Below are positions 12,909 through 24,559 of a DNA stretch of 64,000 bases, piece after piece. The translations under genes were made by a program, and so were the position numbers. Position 1 is the first letter of the stretch; every line of letters starts with the position of its first letter. Under the pieces are notes generated by a model. That model did no database searches. It was given only the letters and a program-made list of their open reading frames with translations, and was not told the origin of the DNA. This DNA is from Stenogyne calaminthoides (lineage: Eukaryota > Streptophyta > Magnoliopsida > Lamiales > Lamiaceae): the NCBI GenBank assembly GCA_037126765.1, contig JBBCBC010000016.1, positions 12,946,728 through 13,010,727 on the forward strand. Direction: 5' to 3'.

Positions 12909-13174
12909 TTTCTAGGATTTAATTAGTTTCTTTTTGTTGGTGATGAGAGTTGGGAGGATGATCAACATTTGGTATTTACAATTGTGATTTCTATAATTTA
13001 TTGTTTATGTTATTTAATATATGCACTTAACTTTGGAATTATAACACTTTTCGATTAATATGATTATATATTTGCATGTTGCTATGATGTGTTCTTTTGA
13101 TTTATTTTGATAGAGCTTTTTTATGGCATTTTCATATAGCAATGAAACAATTAAATATTTTATAAAAAAATTCA

Positions 13175-14087
13175 AATTAAAAAATATTGGCACTTTTCTA
13201 TTACCCAGTATTCCAATGGCACATATCTATTGGAAATACATTCCAATGGGATAATGATGTTGGAAATGAAATCGGAATCTCATATAATAAATTTTCATAG
13301 CTAAATATTCCAATGATACATGTTCATTGGAATAATTATTCCAACAGAATAATATCGTTGAAATTTGCGATGGATAAATTTCCAACAATTGAATTTCCAA
13401 CGACTAAAATCCGACGGAATAATTCCAATGAAAAAATACCGTTGATTTTGATGTTGGAATTTGCCGTGGAAAAATTTCAACAATCTGGAAAATCCAACGT
13501 CACATGTTCGTTGGAATTTTTATTCCAACGAAATTTTTATCGTAGGAACTGACATCGGAAATCGTGATGAATAATTTTCCAATTATTGAAATTCCAACGG
13601 GCAAAATACGTTGGAATAAATCCAACGGATATATGCCATTGGAATTGTCGATGGAATTTGCATTGGTGAAAAATCCAACAACTGAATATTCCAATGGTCA
13701 TATTCATTGGAATTATTTATCCAACGAAATTTTTACAGTTGGAATTGGCGTTGGATAATTTTTCAACCGTTGAAATTCCAAAGGACAAAAAGCGTTGGAA
13801 AAAAAATCCAATGGCTATTTATTCGTTGGAATTTGTGATGGAACATGTGTTGGAAGATATTTCACCCGTTGAAAATTCCAACAGTGACGATCCATTGGAA
13901 TGATGCGTTGGAATATTATTCCATCGGAACTTTGGCTAATTATTGTTGGAATTTTGCAATTCCAACAGTCACTTTTCCAACGGGGTGGTTTCCATTGGAA
14001 TTGTCGTTGGAATCAATGATTCCAACGGTAAAAGCACCAAATTCCATTGGAATTTTACCGTTGGAATTTCACTGTTTTCTTGTAGTG
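13175..14087. repeat. CACTA subterminal repeats and right terminus
   Basis: The words TTGGAA, TTCCAA and CCAACGG/CCGTTGG recur in both orientations every 10-40 bases from about 13.2 kb. The density rises toward the end. The last 13 bases are TTTTCTTGTAGTG, the CACTA terminus in inverse orientation. Such arrays are known TnpA-binding sites in En/Spm elements. Short open frames here (such as those rich in Ile/Pro/Trp) come from the repeats and are not genes. Confidence 0.85.
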
Positions 14088-14700
14088 TGGATGAAAAGAA
14101 GAGAGAAGAATATGCATATAGTCTAGGTTTATTTGACAAAGCATGTTCTCTTATTTTGACAAAAGCATTGGCACCATTGAAAGTAAAGGGAGGAAAAGTC
14201 TAGACAAAAAAGAAAAAAAAAGGAAAAAAAATGAAATATGCATTGGAAAATTTGAACTCAGCATACTCAACTCCTAGTTTCAACTCTGTTTTTTTACTTT
14301 CTTCCTCTTTTCTTTTATTTTTTTGTGCAGTGAAATTTTCCGGTGAATTTCCTAGTAAAAAATGGAAATTTGATAAATTAGCAAATTGTTTTTTTTTTCT
14401 CCCACCTAATCCAAGAAATTTTCTTTTAATAACTTGTCAATCTATAATTTTTTTTTTTTTAAAAAAGTTGTCAATCTCTAATCTAAGTTAGTGGCTGTTC
14501 TTACCACTCGGAAAGAATTTTAAAAATAATTATCAAATTATTTTGTATAGTTAAATTTCAAAAGAGAAAACTAAACAAACCCAAACAACACAATGGGTCA
14601 AAATGGACGAATTCATGTTTATAATCTTGGTTAACTTAAGTTTCGAATGATCAATATGCTTAATTGAATAATGAACAACCTAAATTGCTTTGGTTTAAAT
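14088..14700. other. Host spacer between CACTA end and copia LTR
   Basis: This is A/T-rich and purine/pyrimidine-tract-rich DNA with no supported gene. An open frame at 14,231-14,491 is low complexity and dominated by poly-T-derived Phe/Leu. The last five bases (TAAAT, 14,696-14,700) are the target duplication of the copia element. Confidence 0.6.
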
Positions 14701-16550
14701 TGTTGGGATTATACTGAAAAGTATGTTTTTTACTTTGTATAATCGAAACTGAATTTTCAGACTTATTTACTGAAATAAATTGTTTATCATTGATGCTTTA
14801 AATATGATTGAATGTTATATATATTTCTTTGCATAATCGTTCAATAATTAAATGCGTGTTAAATCAGAGTTAATTTAGTGATACCGATCACGAAGATTAA
14901 ATTAATATCCCCTTGTAACTAAAAAGTACGCCATTCACGACCTAGATGGAAATGAACAACCATCGCGAAAAAGGTTGAGGTGTAAAGGCTCGATTTGGTT
15001 TGTCTTGACCAAGAGATTACACTAGTGCATGATGATCTTGTTGAATATGACCTCCACAGGAGGATAAATTCTTGAACTCCAACAAGGAAGAATTAGACCT
15101 CGGTGGTTCGTTGTTTCTTAACCTTCGTCCCCTTAAATAGGATCACGTGGAATTGGTAACTATTGTTTTGACTTATCATGGGTAGCGAATCAGAGAGATT
15201 CAATACTTTTTATCTTGGGCAATATTATTGGTCACATGTGATTGCTAAGATTTAATACGAAGAATCGTGTGCAAGTACGCTTGCTTGATTTGCCCCCTTG
15301 GGAGGTTCATAAGTTTTATCATACCAAATCTTGCAAGTGGAATTAGTTTTCGGTATGGATAATAATGTTGAACCGTTCCTCGACCAAGGACAAAAGATAT
15401 TAATTAACGGAAAGCTATTTCAGTGGCTTGAATTAATTAATGGGCTAGATAATCTTAAACACGGGAAATAATGACCGGGAGCCATATTGACTGTAATATG
15501 GGTTAAGATGGATAGTGCAATATTAATTATGTAGTGGGATTAATTAATATTTATGGGCTTGAATTATATTGTGGCTCAATATTAGATATTCAAGATCCAT
15601 TAGAAGATCTAATCTTAATTCTCCTAAAGGCCCCCTGAGTAGCCCAACAAATAGTCCAAAAACTGAAAATGTGATTAAAATAAAATAAATATTGTTGCTT
15701 AATTTTCCAAGTATTATTTTCGAAATTTATGGATGAAGTTGGGAGAAAGATTTTCTTTGAATTTTGTTATGGAATGAAGATATGTATTCTTGGAATACAA
15801 GATTATCTCATTAAATTCAAGAAATCTCCCACATGGTTTATCCATATGAAATTTTCGAAAAAGATGAAAATATAGGGCAAGAAAGATTTTCTTGATTTTC
15901 TTGAAAAGATATTATGGAAGATATGTATTTCTTAAAATACAAGAATATCTCATAAATTCAAGAAGATCCAAATCTTGGTATCTTGCACATGTTATTTTCG
16001 AAAAATCCATATTATAGAGGAGGTGGGATTTTTTGTGGAATATTTTAATTATGGGAAAAAGAATATAAGGGATATATTCAAGATTTCTTTGGTGACCAAG
16101 AAAAGTCTTTTTCCCCACATTGATATTTCACTAAAATTTCGACCACTCCTCTCCTATAAATAGGGGATGATTAGTTCATTCTCAAGTACAATTCCATGTG
16201 CTCTGGAAATATTAGCAAATCCACAAAGGTGGTGCAACAAAGTTTATTTTTTCCTTTTGTTAATTGTTCGACGAGTGTCCTTCCACCGGATAGTTGAGCA
16301 AGGGCTAAGGGAATACTTGGGAAGTCCTTTTGGTTAGTCCGTCCGACCAAGTCAACGCCATCCCGAGAGGTGCGTTCACGTAAACCCGTAGATTCCGTCG
16401 TGGGTTTTACGTGGCTTTTTATATGCATGATATGTTGTTGCAATTATTATTTGAATTAATATAGGATTAATTCATGCTAGTAATAATTAATGAATTAAAT
16501 TTGTATTTAAATATTCACCAAATAGATCTGTGCAACTCATTCCCCCAACA
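14701..16550 (+). repeat. Copia 5' LTR
   Basis: This LTR is about 1,850 bp, starting TGTTGGGATTATACTG and ending CCCCCAACA. A TATA box TATAAATA lies at 16,155-16,162 (repeated at 23,506-23,513 in the 3' LTR), followed by the R/U5 region. It is directly repeated at 22,052-23,909. Confidence 0.95.
16155..16162 (+). promoter_or_regulatory. TATA box in copia 5' LTR
   Basis: TATAAATA in the context CTCCTATAAATAGGGG sits about 390 bases before the LTR end and is the likely retroelement promoter core. It is conserved in the other LTR. Confidence 0.7.
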
Positions 16551-16566
16551 AGCGGTATCGAGCCAC
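16551..16566 (+). other. Copia primer-binding site
   Basis: AGCGGTATCGAGCC directly after the 5' LTR resembles the initiator-methionine tRNA site (TGGTATCAGAGC) typical of plant copia elements. It has a base change and a small deletion, so priming is probably impaired. Confidence 0.6.
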
Positions 16567-18003
16567 GGTTTTTCGCTCTGAATTTTTAAATTGTAATTTA
16601 ATTAAGTGGACATTAAATTTGAAATTGGATAGTAGAATTGTTAGATCTGCTTTTGCGGTATCCAATTGTCATGGGTTTTAATGTTTTATTTTGCATGCAT
16701 ATAAACCGTGGTTTTTTAATTCGATTAGCTCGAATTTGTTTTTGCCTCGTGAGAAAAAATCCACGAGTAGACTAGGATTTGTTTGATTTGATCAATGTAA
16801 TAGACTAGTCTAGATCTAGGTTTATTTATTTTTTGTAAATAAATTGTAACCGGATCGGGAACGAAGAGATGAAGAATTAAAGGACGAAATCCAAAACCAA
16901 AGCGTGGCGGCGCAGGCTTCTTGTTACACGGGCGCAGGCGAGGCCGCGCGCCGAAAGCGCGCCTGAGACGAGGAGAAGGCCCAAGACGGGCGGTCGTGCT
17001 CGAGCCGAAAGCGAGACGGGCGGAGCCGGGCGCCTTGAGCTTGCGCCGCTGGCCTGGCGAACGGGCGGAGCTTCATGCCTTGTCGGATCTTGCATCTTTG
17101 TCGAGAACCTAAACTCGCCGAGGCGTGTCGAGGCACCGGATATCATGTGGCCTGTCGGGCGGTCTTAGAAGCCGCCAAGCTGTCCCGAGCCAAGTGGCCG
17201 GCCGGATCTTGGCGTGCATCCCTATTGTGAGCTACTTGGCGTGGGCGATTCGAGACAAAGTTTTTTCGAGACGAGCAGTGGGAGAAATTCAAGACGTGTT
17301 TCTTCAAGATCAAGCCAAGGAAAATCAAACCATGACAATTGGATAATTTGTATGTTTATTTTTCTGTTTTGCTTGATTTATTTGTGCTATCTTATGCTTT
17401 ATTTAATTTGTTTAAATATGTTTGCATGAGGGTTGCCAAATGGAAAAATCTCAACTTCAAAATTACTAAGTATGTTTAAATAATTAATTGATAATTTTAT
17501 TCCGGGTAATAAAATTGAATTAATTTTGACCTCCATGATTTATTTATTTGTGAATTCTTTTGGAGAAATTCCCCCCACGAGACGGTCAAAAGATAGGTTT
17601 CACATGAATGAATTCCAAACGGATGATTGTGGGTTATTACTAGTGGCGACGATGACCCTCCCAACGAGGCTCGATCAAAGCGAAATAGTAATCCTGTATT
17701 TAATCATGGTTATTACTTAGGTATAAAATTGATATGCATATACTTCTCCGAAGTCCCTGTCAATTTTATATTGGTCAAGTGGGAGCCAACTATTAATCTG
17801 GATATTAAAGGTTTGTAACTGTTCTTGTTTGTAACCTGCTTGAATGTGTTTAAATAATGACCCACCCAACGTGGCTTATTTAAACTGTTTTGAGATGTTG
17901 GCTGATGCATGTTCATATTTTTTTGAGATTTTAATATGATGCATGTGATCGAACCTTGTGATATATTTGTGCTTATGCATATTATTATTTATTTCAGTTC
18001 ATC
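16567..18003 (+). other. Copia untranslated leader with GC-rich block
   Basis: No gene is supported. About 16,895-17,270 is strikingly GC-rich in an AT-rich element, with repeated words such as CGAGCCGAAAGCGAGACGGG and GGGCGGAGC. Open frames in it occur on both strands at once, as expected from GC-rich DNA lacking stops, so I do not call a protein. Confidence 0.6.
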
Positions 18004-18900
18004 ATGTCGCAACCTTTTAATCCACTGTTGTATACACTCAAAGAACACCAATTATCTGGAGAAAACTATAATGTTTGGAAACGAAATATGATGCATGTCC
18101 TACCTGCACAAAAACATTATTGGATTCTTGATGTACCCAAACCACGTAAACTCACCGATGAATCAACCGATCTTGGCAAGACATGAGTATAATATTTGGG
18201 AGCAGGCCAATGAACCCATGAAACGTGTAATCTTGACTTCACTGTCTGATGATTTGAAACACATTCATGAAGGTGTTGAGTCCGCTGCGGAAATTATGTA
18301 AAGTCTTGAAGAAATGTTTTCAACAAAAGACCGCATGATCGTCGGTTTAAAAAACATTTACGTGGCTAGGCCGAAAATGGTGAGGAACACTGTGAGGGAG
18401 CATGTTCTCGAGTCAAACACCATTTTCTAAAACCGCTTATCTCGAACTATGTATTGTGATGAGGCCCAAATCAATTTACATTGCTTACTCGCCAAAGAGC
18501 TTCGATGAATTTTACCGTGGTTTTTGTTATGAGTGATCACATGTTTACCATGGATAATCTACAAGAAGCCTTGGAGAAAGTGGAGAAGCATTTAGGAAAG
18601 AAAAGACGAAGCATTGGTGACCAAAAAGTCTTTTCTCGAGATCTAGGCCGATTGGAAGGCAAGTCTCAAGAAAAGGAAAGTGGTCGAAACCAAAGCAAGC
18701 TAATCATTAAGAAAAGTGAGAAAAAAAGACGGTTAAGTTTGGTTGGGTGTCAAGAAAGAACCTAAAGGAATATGTTTTAATTAAGGGAGAAAGGACATTG
18801 GAGGTCGAACTTGTTCCAATCCCAAAAAAGAAAGGAAAAGAAAGGTAATCCTCACTCACTAGTTGTTGAAACTTGTTTAGCGGCGTATGCCTTCCATTTA
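18004..18900 (+). pseudogene. Copia gag remnant
   Basis: The start at 18,004 reads MSQPFNPLLYTLKEHQLSGE, then NYNVWKRNMMHVL, the typical N-terminus of copia Gag. A frameshift near 18,180 moves the frame, which goes on with ILTSLSDDLKHIHEGVESA and then meets further stops (about 18,300 and 18,430). Near 18,770-18,830 a degenerate zinc-knuckle region with GHWRSNCS-like codons is recognisable only across frames. The product would be the capsid/RNA-binding protein. This copy cannot make it. Confidence 0.8.
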
Positions 18901-19110
18901 TGGGTGGTGGATCACACGGGATCCACTTGATCATGTTTGTTTCACGTTCTGGGGGTTCAAACGGACCCGACAACTAAGTGGAAGTGAGATCCTCATCACA
19001 TTGGGCGATCTTCTACGAGTGGCGGTGGTGAAGCGATGGGAGAAGTGCACCCGTCTTTTGAAGACGAGTTTTAATTTTAAGAGATGTTACATGCGTTCCG
19101 AGTTTTAGAA
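18880..19110 (+). pseudogene. Copia protease remnant
   Basis: A frame gives YAFHLWVVDHTGSTDHVCFT, matching the start of the copia aspartic protease, where a WVVDSGA-type motif is expected. Here the active-site Asp-Ser-Gly is replaced by Asp-His-Thr-Gly. The following part is weakly recognisable and stops at 19,108. Confidence 0.7.
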
Positions 19111-19309
19111 AAAAAATTGATTTCGGTTTCTAAACTTTTTCATGATGGATATTCGGTTACTTTTAATAAAGTTGTTACCATATCTCTTTATGATAAATTT
19201 ATCTCTGTCATGGAACGTTGGTGAATAATCTCTATACAATTAACGCATGCACACCACTCACGAAATGCATCCTATAACACATCAATCAAGCTTTACGAAA
19301 AAAAAACGT

Positions 19310-20151
19310 TCATCGGGCGTGAACGAGACACTTTTTGGCATCTAAGATTGGGTCATATAAATCCAAAGAGGATCCAAAGGTTGGTGAAAGACGGTTCACT
19401 AGAGCTTCTCCAAGTTGAATCGTTTCCAACCTGCGAATCATGTTTGGAGGGTAAAATGACCAAGAGGGCATTTGGAGCCAAGGGGAATAGGGCCAAAGAA
19501 GTGTTAGAGATCGCTCACACGATGTATGTATGTGGTCCAATGTCAACCAAAGCAAGAGGAGGTTATGAGTATTTTGTCACTTTTATTGATGATTACTCAA
19601 GGTGCGGTTACATTTTCCTTATGAAGCATAAATCGAGACATTTGAGAAATTCAAAGAATTTAAGGCTCAAGCGAGAGAATCATATGGAAAAAGCGTATCA
19701 AGTCTCTACGATCGATCGTGGAGGCGAATACCTCAAATGATGAGTTTTTGAACTACTTATCCGAAGAAGGGATTGTATCCCACTTCGCACCTTAACCCTT
19801 CAACAAAACGGGGTTGCAGAGCGAAGAAACAAACTCTTTTGGAAATGGTTAGATCAATGATGAGTTATCTTGGATCTTCCCAAGTCGTTAAAGGGTCATG
19901 CCTTGAAAACAACGGCTTACATTCTGAACTTGGTGCCATCCAAATCGGTTCCCAAAACTCCCAAAGAATTGTGGAGCGGGCGCAAGCCTAGCATGAGACA
20001 CATGAGAATTTGGGGGTGTCCGGCCTACGTGCTGGACAAGGAAGCCGGTAAATTGGATCCTCGATCGAGAATTAAGGTTGTTTATAGGATACCCCGAGGA
20101 ACAAAAGGGTGTATGTTCTATGGTCACGAAAGATCAAAAAGGTGGTCATAA
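19310..20151 (+). pseudogene. Copia integrase remnant
   Basis: FWHLRLGHINPKRIQRL followed by CESCLEGKMTKRAF shows the His-His-Cys-Cys zinc domain. The catalytic core follows (GGYEYFVTFIDDYSR, DRGGEYLK), but the first catalytic Asp, expected before VCGPM, is replaced (HTMYVCGPM), and the reading frame is shifted near 19,640-19,680 and 19,740-19,800. A C-terminal piece at 19,870-20,151 reads MRHMRIWGCPAYV and KLDPRSRIKVVYRIPRGTKG, the usual end of the integrase region. Confidence 0.85.
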
Positions 20152-20379
20152 GCACCCACTTTAGATTTTTAGAAGAAGACTATATGAACAAAAGAAAACC
20201 CGGAAGTGAGATTACCTTAAATGAGCTTAGAGGGCAAACCTCGATTACAATCAGACTAGATGATATACCAAACGATACACTTTCACAACCGGAGCCTCAT
20301 CGTAGTGGGGAGGGTTGTTAGACGACTGACGAGAGATTCATGAGAATAGGAGAGTCCTCGGACTTGATTTCCCGGAATC

Positions 20380-21048
20380 AGACCCATGGACAAATGACGA
20401 GGCACTCCAAGATAAGGATTCGTTTTGGCAAACAAAGAACGAAAAGCGAAAATGGGTTCTATATTTTATAATAGAGTGTGGGAGCTAGTCGAACCACTTA
20501 ATGGGGTCAAACCCATTAGATGCAAGTGGGTATATAAGAGGAAAAGAGGACTGGACGTGAAGGTTGAAACTTTCAAAGCAAGACTAATGGCGAAAGGTTA
20601 TACTCAGAAAGAAAGGGATCGATTATGAGGAAACTTTTTCGCCCGTAGCCATGCTTAAGTCCATATGTATTCTCTTATCGATTGCTGTGCATTTTCGACT
20701 TTGAAATCAGGCAAATGGATGTCAAGACAGCTTTCCTTAACGGAAGTCTTGATGAAGATATCCATATGCAACAACCCCAAGGCTTCATTGAAACAGGCCA
20801 AGAACACCTAGTTTGTAAGCTCAAGAGGTCCATTTACGGACTCAAACAGGCATCCAGAGCTTGGAACCAAAGTTTTGATCATGTAATAAAGTCTTATGGG
20901 TTTGATCAAAACGAGTTTGAAAGTTGTGTGTATAAAAGGCGTGTCGGAACTGCATTGGTATTCTTAGTACTATATGTAGATAACATTGTGATCATCGGGA
21001 ACGATGTGAAGGTGTTATCAGACTTAAGGGCATGGCTTTCAAAATAGT
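20380..21048 (+). pseudogene. Copia reverse transcriptase remnant
   Basis: Frames in order give VWELVEPLNGVKPIRCKWVY, KARLMAKGYTQKE, FEIRQMDVKTAFLNGSLDED, KLKRSIYGLKQASRAWNQSF and VLFLVLYVDN-like (read FLVLYVDNIVIIG). All are landmark reverse-transcriptase blocks. The catalytic YVDD is YVDN here, a likely inactivating change, and there are frameshifts around 20,620-20,690. Confidence 0.9.
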
Positions 21049-21053
21049 TTGAT

Positions 21054-21941
21054 ATGAAAGACTTAGGGAAAGCCGAACACATCCTTGGGATCAAGATCAC
21101 TCGAGATCGCAAGAAAATGATGATCGGGTTATCGCAAGTTTCATACATAGACACTGTCTTGAAATGCATCAGCATGCAAGATTCCAAGAAAGGATTCGTA
21201 CCTTTCAGACTTGGAATCCATCTATCCAAGAAAATGTCCCCTAAGACGCAAAAGGAGATGACATGAAAGGTATTCCTTGTGCTCCGGCTGTCGGAAACCT
21301 TATGTATGCAATGTTGTGTACGAGACCGAATATTTGCTTTGCCGTAAGGCATGGTAGCAAGATATCAAAGTAATCCAGGGAAAGCGCATTGGACGACAGT
21401 TAAAAACATTCTGAAGTGTCTGAAAAGAACTCGGGATAGAATGTTGATTTATCAGTCAGATACTCCAATCCCCATCGGCTACACGGACTCGGATTTCCAA
21501 TCAAATTTAGATTCCAGAAATTATATGTCTCAGTTAGTGTGTTTCCATTTGGGAAGTGTAGCCATCAAATGGACGAGTGTGAAGCAGAAATGCATCACTG
21601 ACTCAACAATGGAAGTCGGGTAAGTAGCTGCTTGTGAAGCAGTGAAAGAACCGATTGGGCTCTAGATCTTCTTAGTGGACTTGGATGGTGTTCTGAATTT
21701 GTCTAGCAATATCTGCTATGGGCAGTTGCAAATTCAAGAGAACCAAGAGTCCACGAGTCAAACAAACACATTAAAGGAAAGACATCTTATACGAGAAATC
21801 ATTAAGAGAGGAGATATAGATATGTCAAAGATAGCATCTGAGGACAGCCTAGCAGATCCATTCACAAAGCGTCTGCCTCTGAATACATTCGAGAGACATG
21901 TGAGTGGAATGGGTGTCAAAACCGTTGCCAATCTGCTTTGA
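21054..21941 (+). pseudogene. Copia RT thumb/RNase H remnant
   Basis: MKDLGKAEHILGIKITRDRK opens the segment after the palm domain. NPGKAHWTTVKNILKCLKRT and IGYTDSDFQSNLDSR mark the thumb and RNase H. HLIREIIKRGDIDMSKIASE and LADPFTKRLPLNTFERHV are the conserved end of copia polyproteins. Several stops and frame changes separate these blocks (about 21,267, 21,345, 21,623). Confidence 0.85.
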
Positions 21942-22040
21942 GTATAAGTGGGAGAAATTATTAGGTTCGTGTAGGTGACATTAGATGTCACGGACTACTC
22001 GAGACACGTTGTAGTATACTTAAAAGCAGACTTTGAGTAT

Positions 22041-22051
22041 AAGTGGGAGAT
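22041..22051 (+). other. Copia polypurine tract
   Basis: AAGTGGGAGAT lies immediately before the 3' LTR and matches the usual copia plus-strand primer. An extra copy of the same words (AAGTGGGAGA) lies about 100 bases earlier at 21,948, so the 3' end was locally duplicated. Confidence 0.8.
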
Positions 22052-23909
22052 TGTTGGGATTATACTGAAAAGTATGCTTTTTACTTTGTATAATCGAAAC
22101 TGAATTTTCAGACTTATTTACTGAAATAAATTGTTTATCATTGATGCTTTAAATATGATTGAATGTTATATATATTTCTTTGCATAATCTGTTCAATAAT
22201 TAAATGTGTTGTTACATCAGAAGTTAATTTAGTGATACCGGATCACGAAGATTAAATTAACAAATCCTTGTAACTAAAAAAGTACGCCATTCACGACCTA
22301 GATGGAAATGAACAACCATCGCGAAAAGGTTGAGGTGTAAGGCTTAGATTGGTTTGTCTTGACCAAGAGATTACACTAGTGCATGACCGATCTTGTTTGA
22401 ATAGGACCTCTGAGGAGGATAAATTCTTGAATCGAACAAGGAAGAATTAGACCTCGATGGTTCGTTGTTTCTTAACCTTCGTCCCCTTAAATAGGATCAC
22501 GTGGGATTGGTAACTATTGCTTTGACTTATCATGGGTAGCGAATCGGAGAGATTCAATACTTTTTATCTTGGGCAATATTATTGGTCACATGTGATTGCT
22601 AAGATTTAATAGGAAGAATCGTGTGCAAGTCTGCTTTGCTTGATTTGCCCCCTTGGGAGGTTCATAAGTTTTATCATACCAAATCTTGCAAGTGGAATTA
22701 GTTTCCTAGATGGATAATAATGTTGAACCGCTTCTAGACCAAGGACAAAAGATATTAATTAACGAAAAGTTATTTCAAAGGGCTTGAATTAATTAATGGG
22801 CTAGATAATCTTAAACACGAAAATAATGACCGGAGTCATATTGACCGTAATATGGGTTAAGATGGATAGTGCAATATTAATTATGTAGTGGGATTAATTA
22901 ATATTTATGGGCTTGAATTATATTGTGGCTCAATATTAGATATTCAAGATCCATTAGAAGGTCCAATCTTAATTCTCCTAAAGGCCCCCCGAAAGTAGCC
23001 CAACAAATAGTCCAAAAATAAAAGGTGATTAAAATAAAATAAATATTGTTGCTTAATTTTCCAAGTATTATTTTCGAAATTTATGGATGAAGTTGGGAGA
23101 AAGATTTTATTTGAATTTTGTTATGGAATGAAGATATGTATTCTTGGAATACAAGATTATCTCATTAAATTCAAGAAATCTCCCACATGGTTTATCCATA
23201 TGAAATTTTCGAAAAAGATGAAAATATAGGGCAAGAAAAGATTTTCTTGATTTTCTTGAAAAGATATTATGGAAGATATGTATTTCTTAAAATACAAGAA
23301 TATCTCATAAATTCAAGAAGATCCAAATCTTGGTATCTTGCACATGTTATTTTCGAAAAATCCATATTGTAGAGGAGGTGGGATTTTTTGTGGAATATTT
23401 TAATTATGGGAAAAAGAATATAAGGGATATATTCAAGATTTCTTGGTGACCAAAAAGTCTTTTTTCCACATTGATATTTCACTAAAATTTCTACCACTCC
23501 TCTCCTATAAATAGGGGATGATTAGTTCATTCCCAAAGACAATTCCATGTCTTTGGAAATATTAGCAAATCCACAAAGGTGGTGCAACAAAGTTTATTTT
23601 TTTTCCTTTTGTTAATTGTTAAGCGAGTGTCCTTCCAATCGGGATAGTTGAGCAAAAATTTAAGGAATACTTGGGAAGTCCTTTTGGTTAGTCCGTCCGG
23701 CCAAGTCACTTTGCATCCCGAGAATGCGTTTTACGTAAACCCGTAGATTCCGCGTCGTGGGGTTTTACGTGGCTTTTTATATGCATGATATGTTGTTGCA
23801 ATTATTATTTGAATTAATATAGGATTAATTCATGTTAGTAATAATTAATGAATTAAATTTGTATTTAAATATTCACCCCGAATAGATCTGTGCAACTCAT
23901 TCCCCAACA
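22052..23909 (+). repeat. Copia 3' LTR
   Basis: This is about 1,858 bp, a direct repeat of 14,701-16,550 with many scattered short differences. It is followed by the target duplication TAAAT. Confidence 0.95.
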
Positions 23910-23936
23910 TAAATAAAAATCATTCTTCTTTATTAT

Positions 23937-24430
23937 CACTACAAAAAGACGGGTTTAACGAGGGTTTTAGTGATTTTAAAAAAAACCGTCGCTACAGACA
24001 GTAGCGACGATTTTATCGACGGTCATCTGGGTCTGGATACGGGTCAGAATAACCATCGCTATATCGTCGATAAATTAGCGACGGTGTAGCGACGTCATAA
24101 TTCGTCTCTAGTAATGACGACAAGAACTGTCCCTATTAGTAATGGTTTGAAACCATCGCTACTGGCGATCGGAAGAATTCGTCGCTATATCTGTCACTAA
24201 ATCTTGAAAGTACGGAACAAAAAAGGCTCATGGTGGTTCGAATACGGGCCCATGGGGCGCCCGATTGGGCACAGAACCACCCGAGTCAAAGACCATCTCG
24301 TATATAAGCCACCAAACCTCATATAATTAAATGAGGCAAATTTACGATCCCAAGAGGGACCGAACATGTGACCTAGGGCACCTGAGCGGAGAACAATCCG
24401 CTTGGGCACTCTTTTTGTGTTTATTTAACG
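23937..24430. mobile_element. Second CACTA element, left terminus and subterminal repeats
   Basis: CACTACAAAAAGACGGG starts at 23,937. The next 250 bases carry repeated GCGACGGT/ACCGTCGC and ATCGCTA/TAGCGA words in both orientations, typical subterminal structure. The bases preceding it (TAT) are the candidate 3-bp target duplication. A TnpA-like remnant on the opposite strand lies to the right. The other terminus was not found in the window, which suggests it has been lost or lies beyond later insertions. Confidence 0.75.
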
Positions 24431-24559
24431 AAATTAATTCTATATGTCCTAAAAATCATTTTTTTTTACAATTTTTTTTAAATTTTTATTTAATATAATA
24501 TTTTTTTAATTTAAATTAAGTTATATTATATTAAAATTATATTTTTAATTTATTTTTTT

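Larger units (their letters stand above)
1..14087. mobile_element. CACTA/En-Spm transposon, right-hand part
   Basis: I read this as one element because it has a TNP2-type transposase (-), a Transposase_24/TnpA-like gene (+), dense subterminal TTGGAA/TTCCAA motifs from about 13.2 kb, and a terminus TTTTCTTGTAGTG ending at 14,087, which is the inverted complement of CACTACAAGAAAA. The left terminus lies outside the window. CACTA elements leave a 3-bp duplication. The base triplet after the end is TGG, and its partner cannot be seen. The element has been enlarged by an internal 4.9-kb tandem duplication, and its TnpA gene is broken, so it is probably no longer autonomous even though the visible transposase part is open. 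Confidence 0.85.
14701..23909 (+). mobile_element. Ty1-copia LTR retrotransposon, full length but inactive
   Basis: It is bounded by TGTTGGG...CCAACA LTRs and a perfect 5-bp target duplication TAAAT (14,696-14,700 and 23,910-23,914). The order PBS, gag, protease, integrase, reverse transcriptase, RNase H, polypurine tract is the copia order. Every coding domain is broken by frameshifts or stops. The two LTRs differ by many small scattered indels and substitutions, so the insertion is either old or the consensus is noisy here. Confidence 0.95.

Noticed and set aside
12709..12915. Met/Thr/Trp-rich frame overlapping the TnpA last exon
   Set aside because: It is an out-of-frame shadow of the acidic repeats in the TnpA C-terminus.
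13313..14203. Overlapping Ile/Pro/Trp-rich frames
   Set aside because: They are produced by TTGGAA/TTCCAA subterminal repeats of the CACTA element.
16877..17346. GC-rich Arg/Ala/Ser frames on both strands
   Set aside because: They arise from the GC-rich leader of the copia element, where stops are rare in all frames. No domain or start context is visible.
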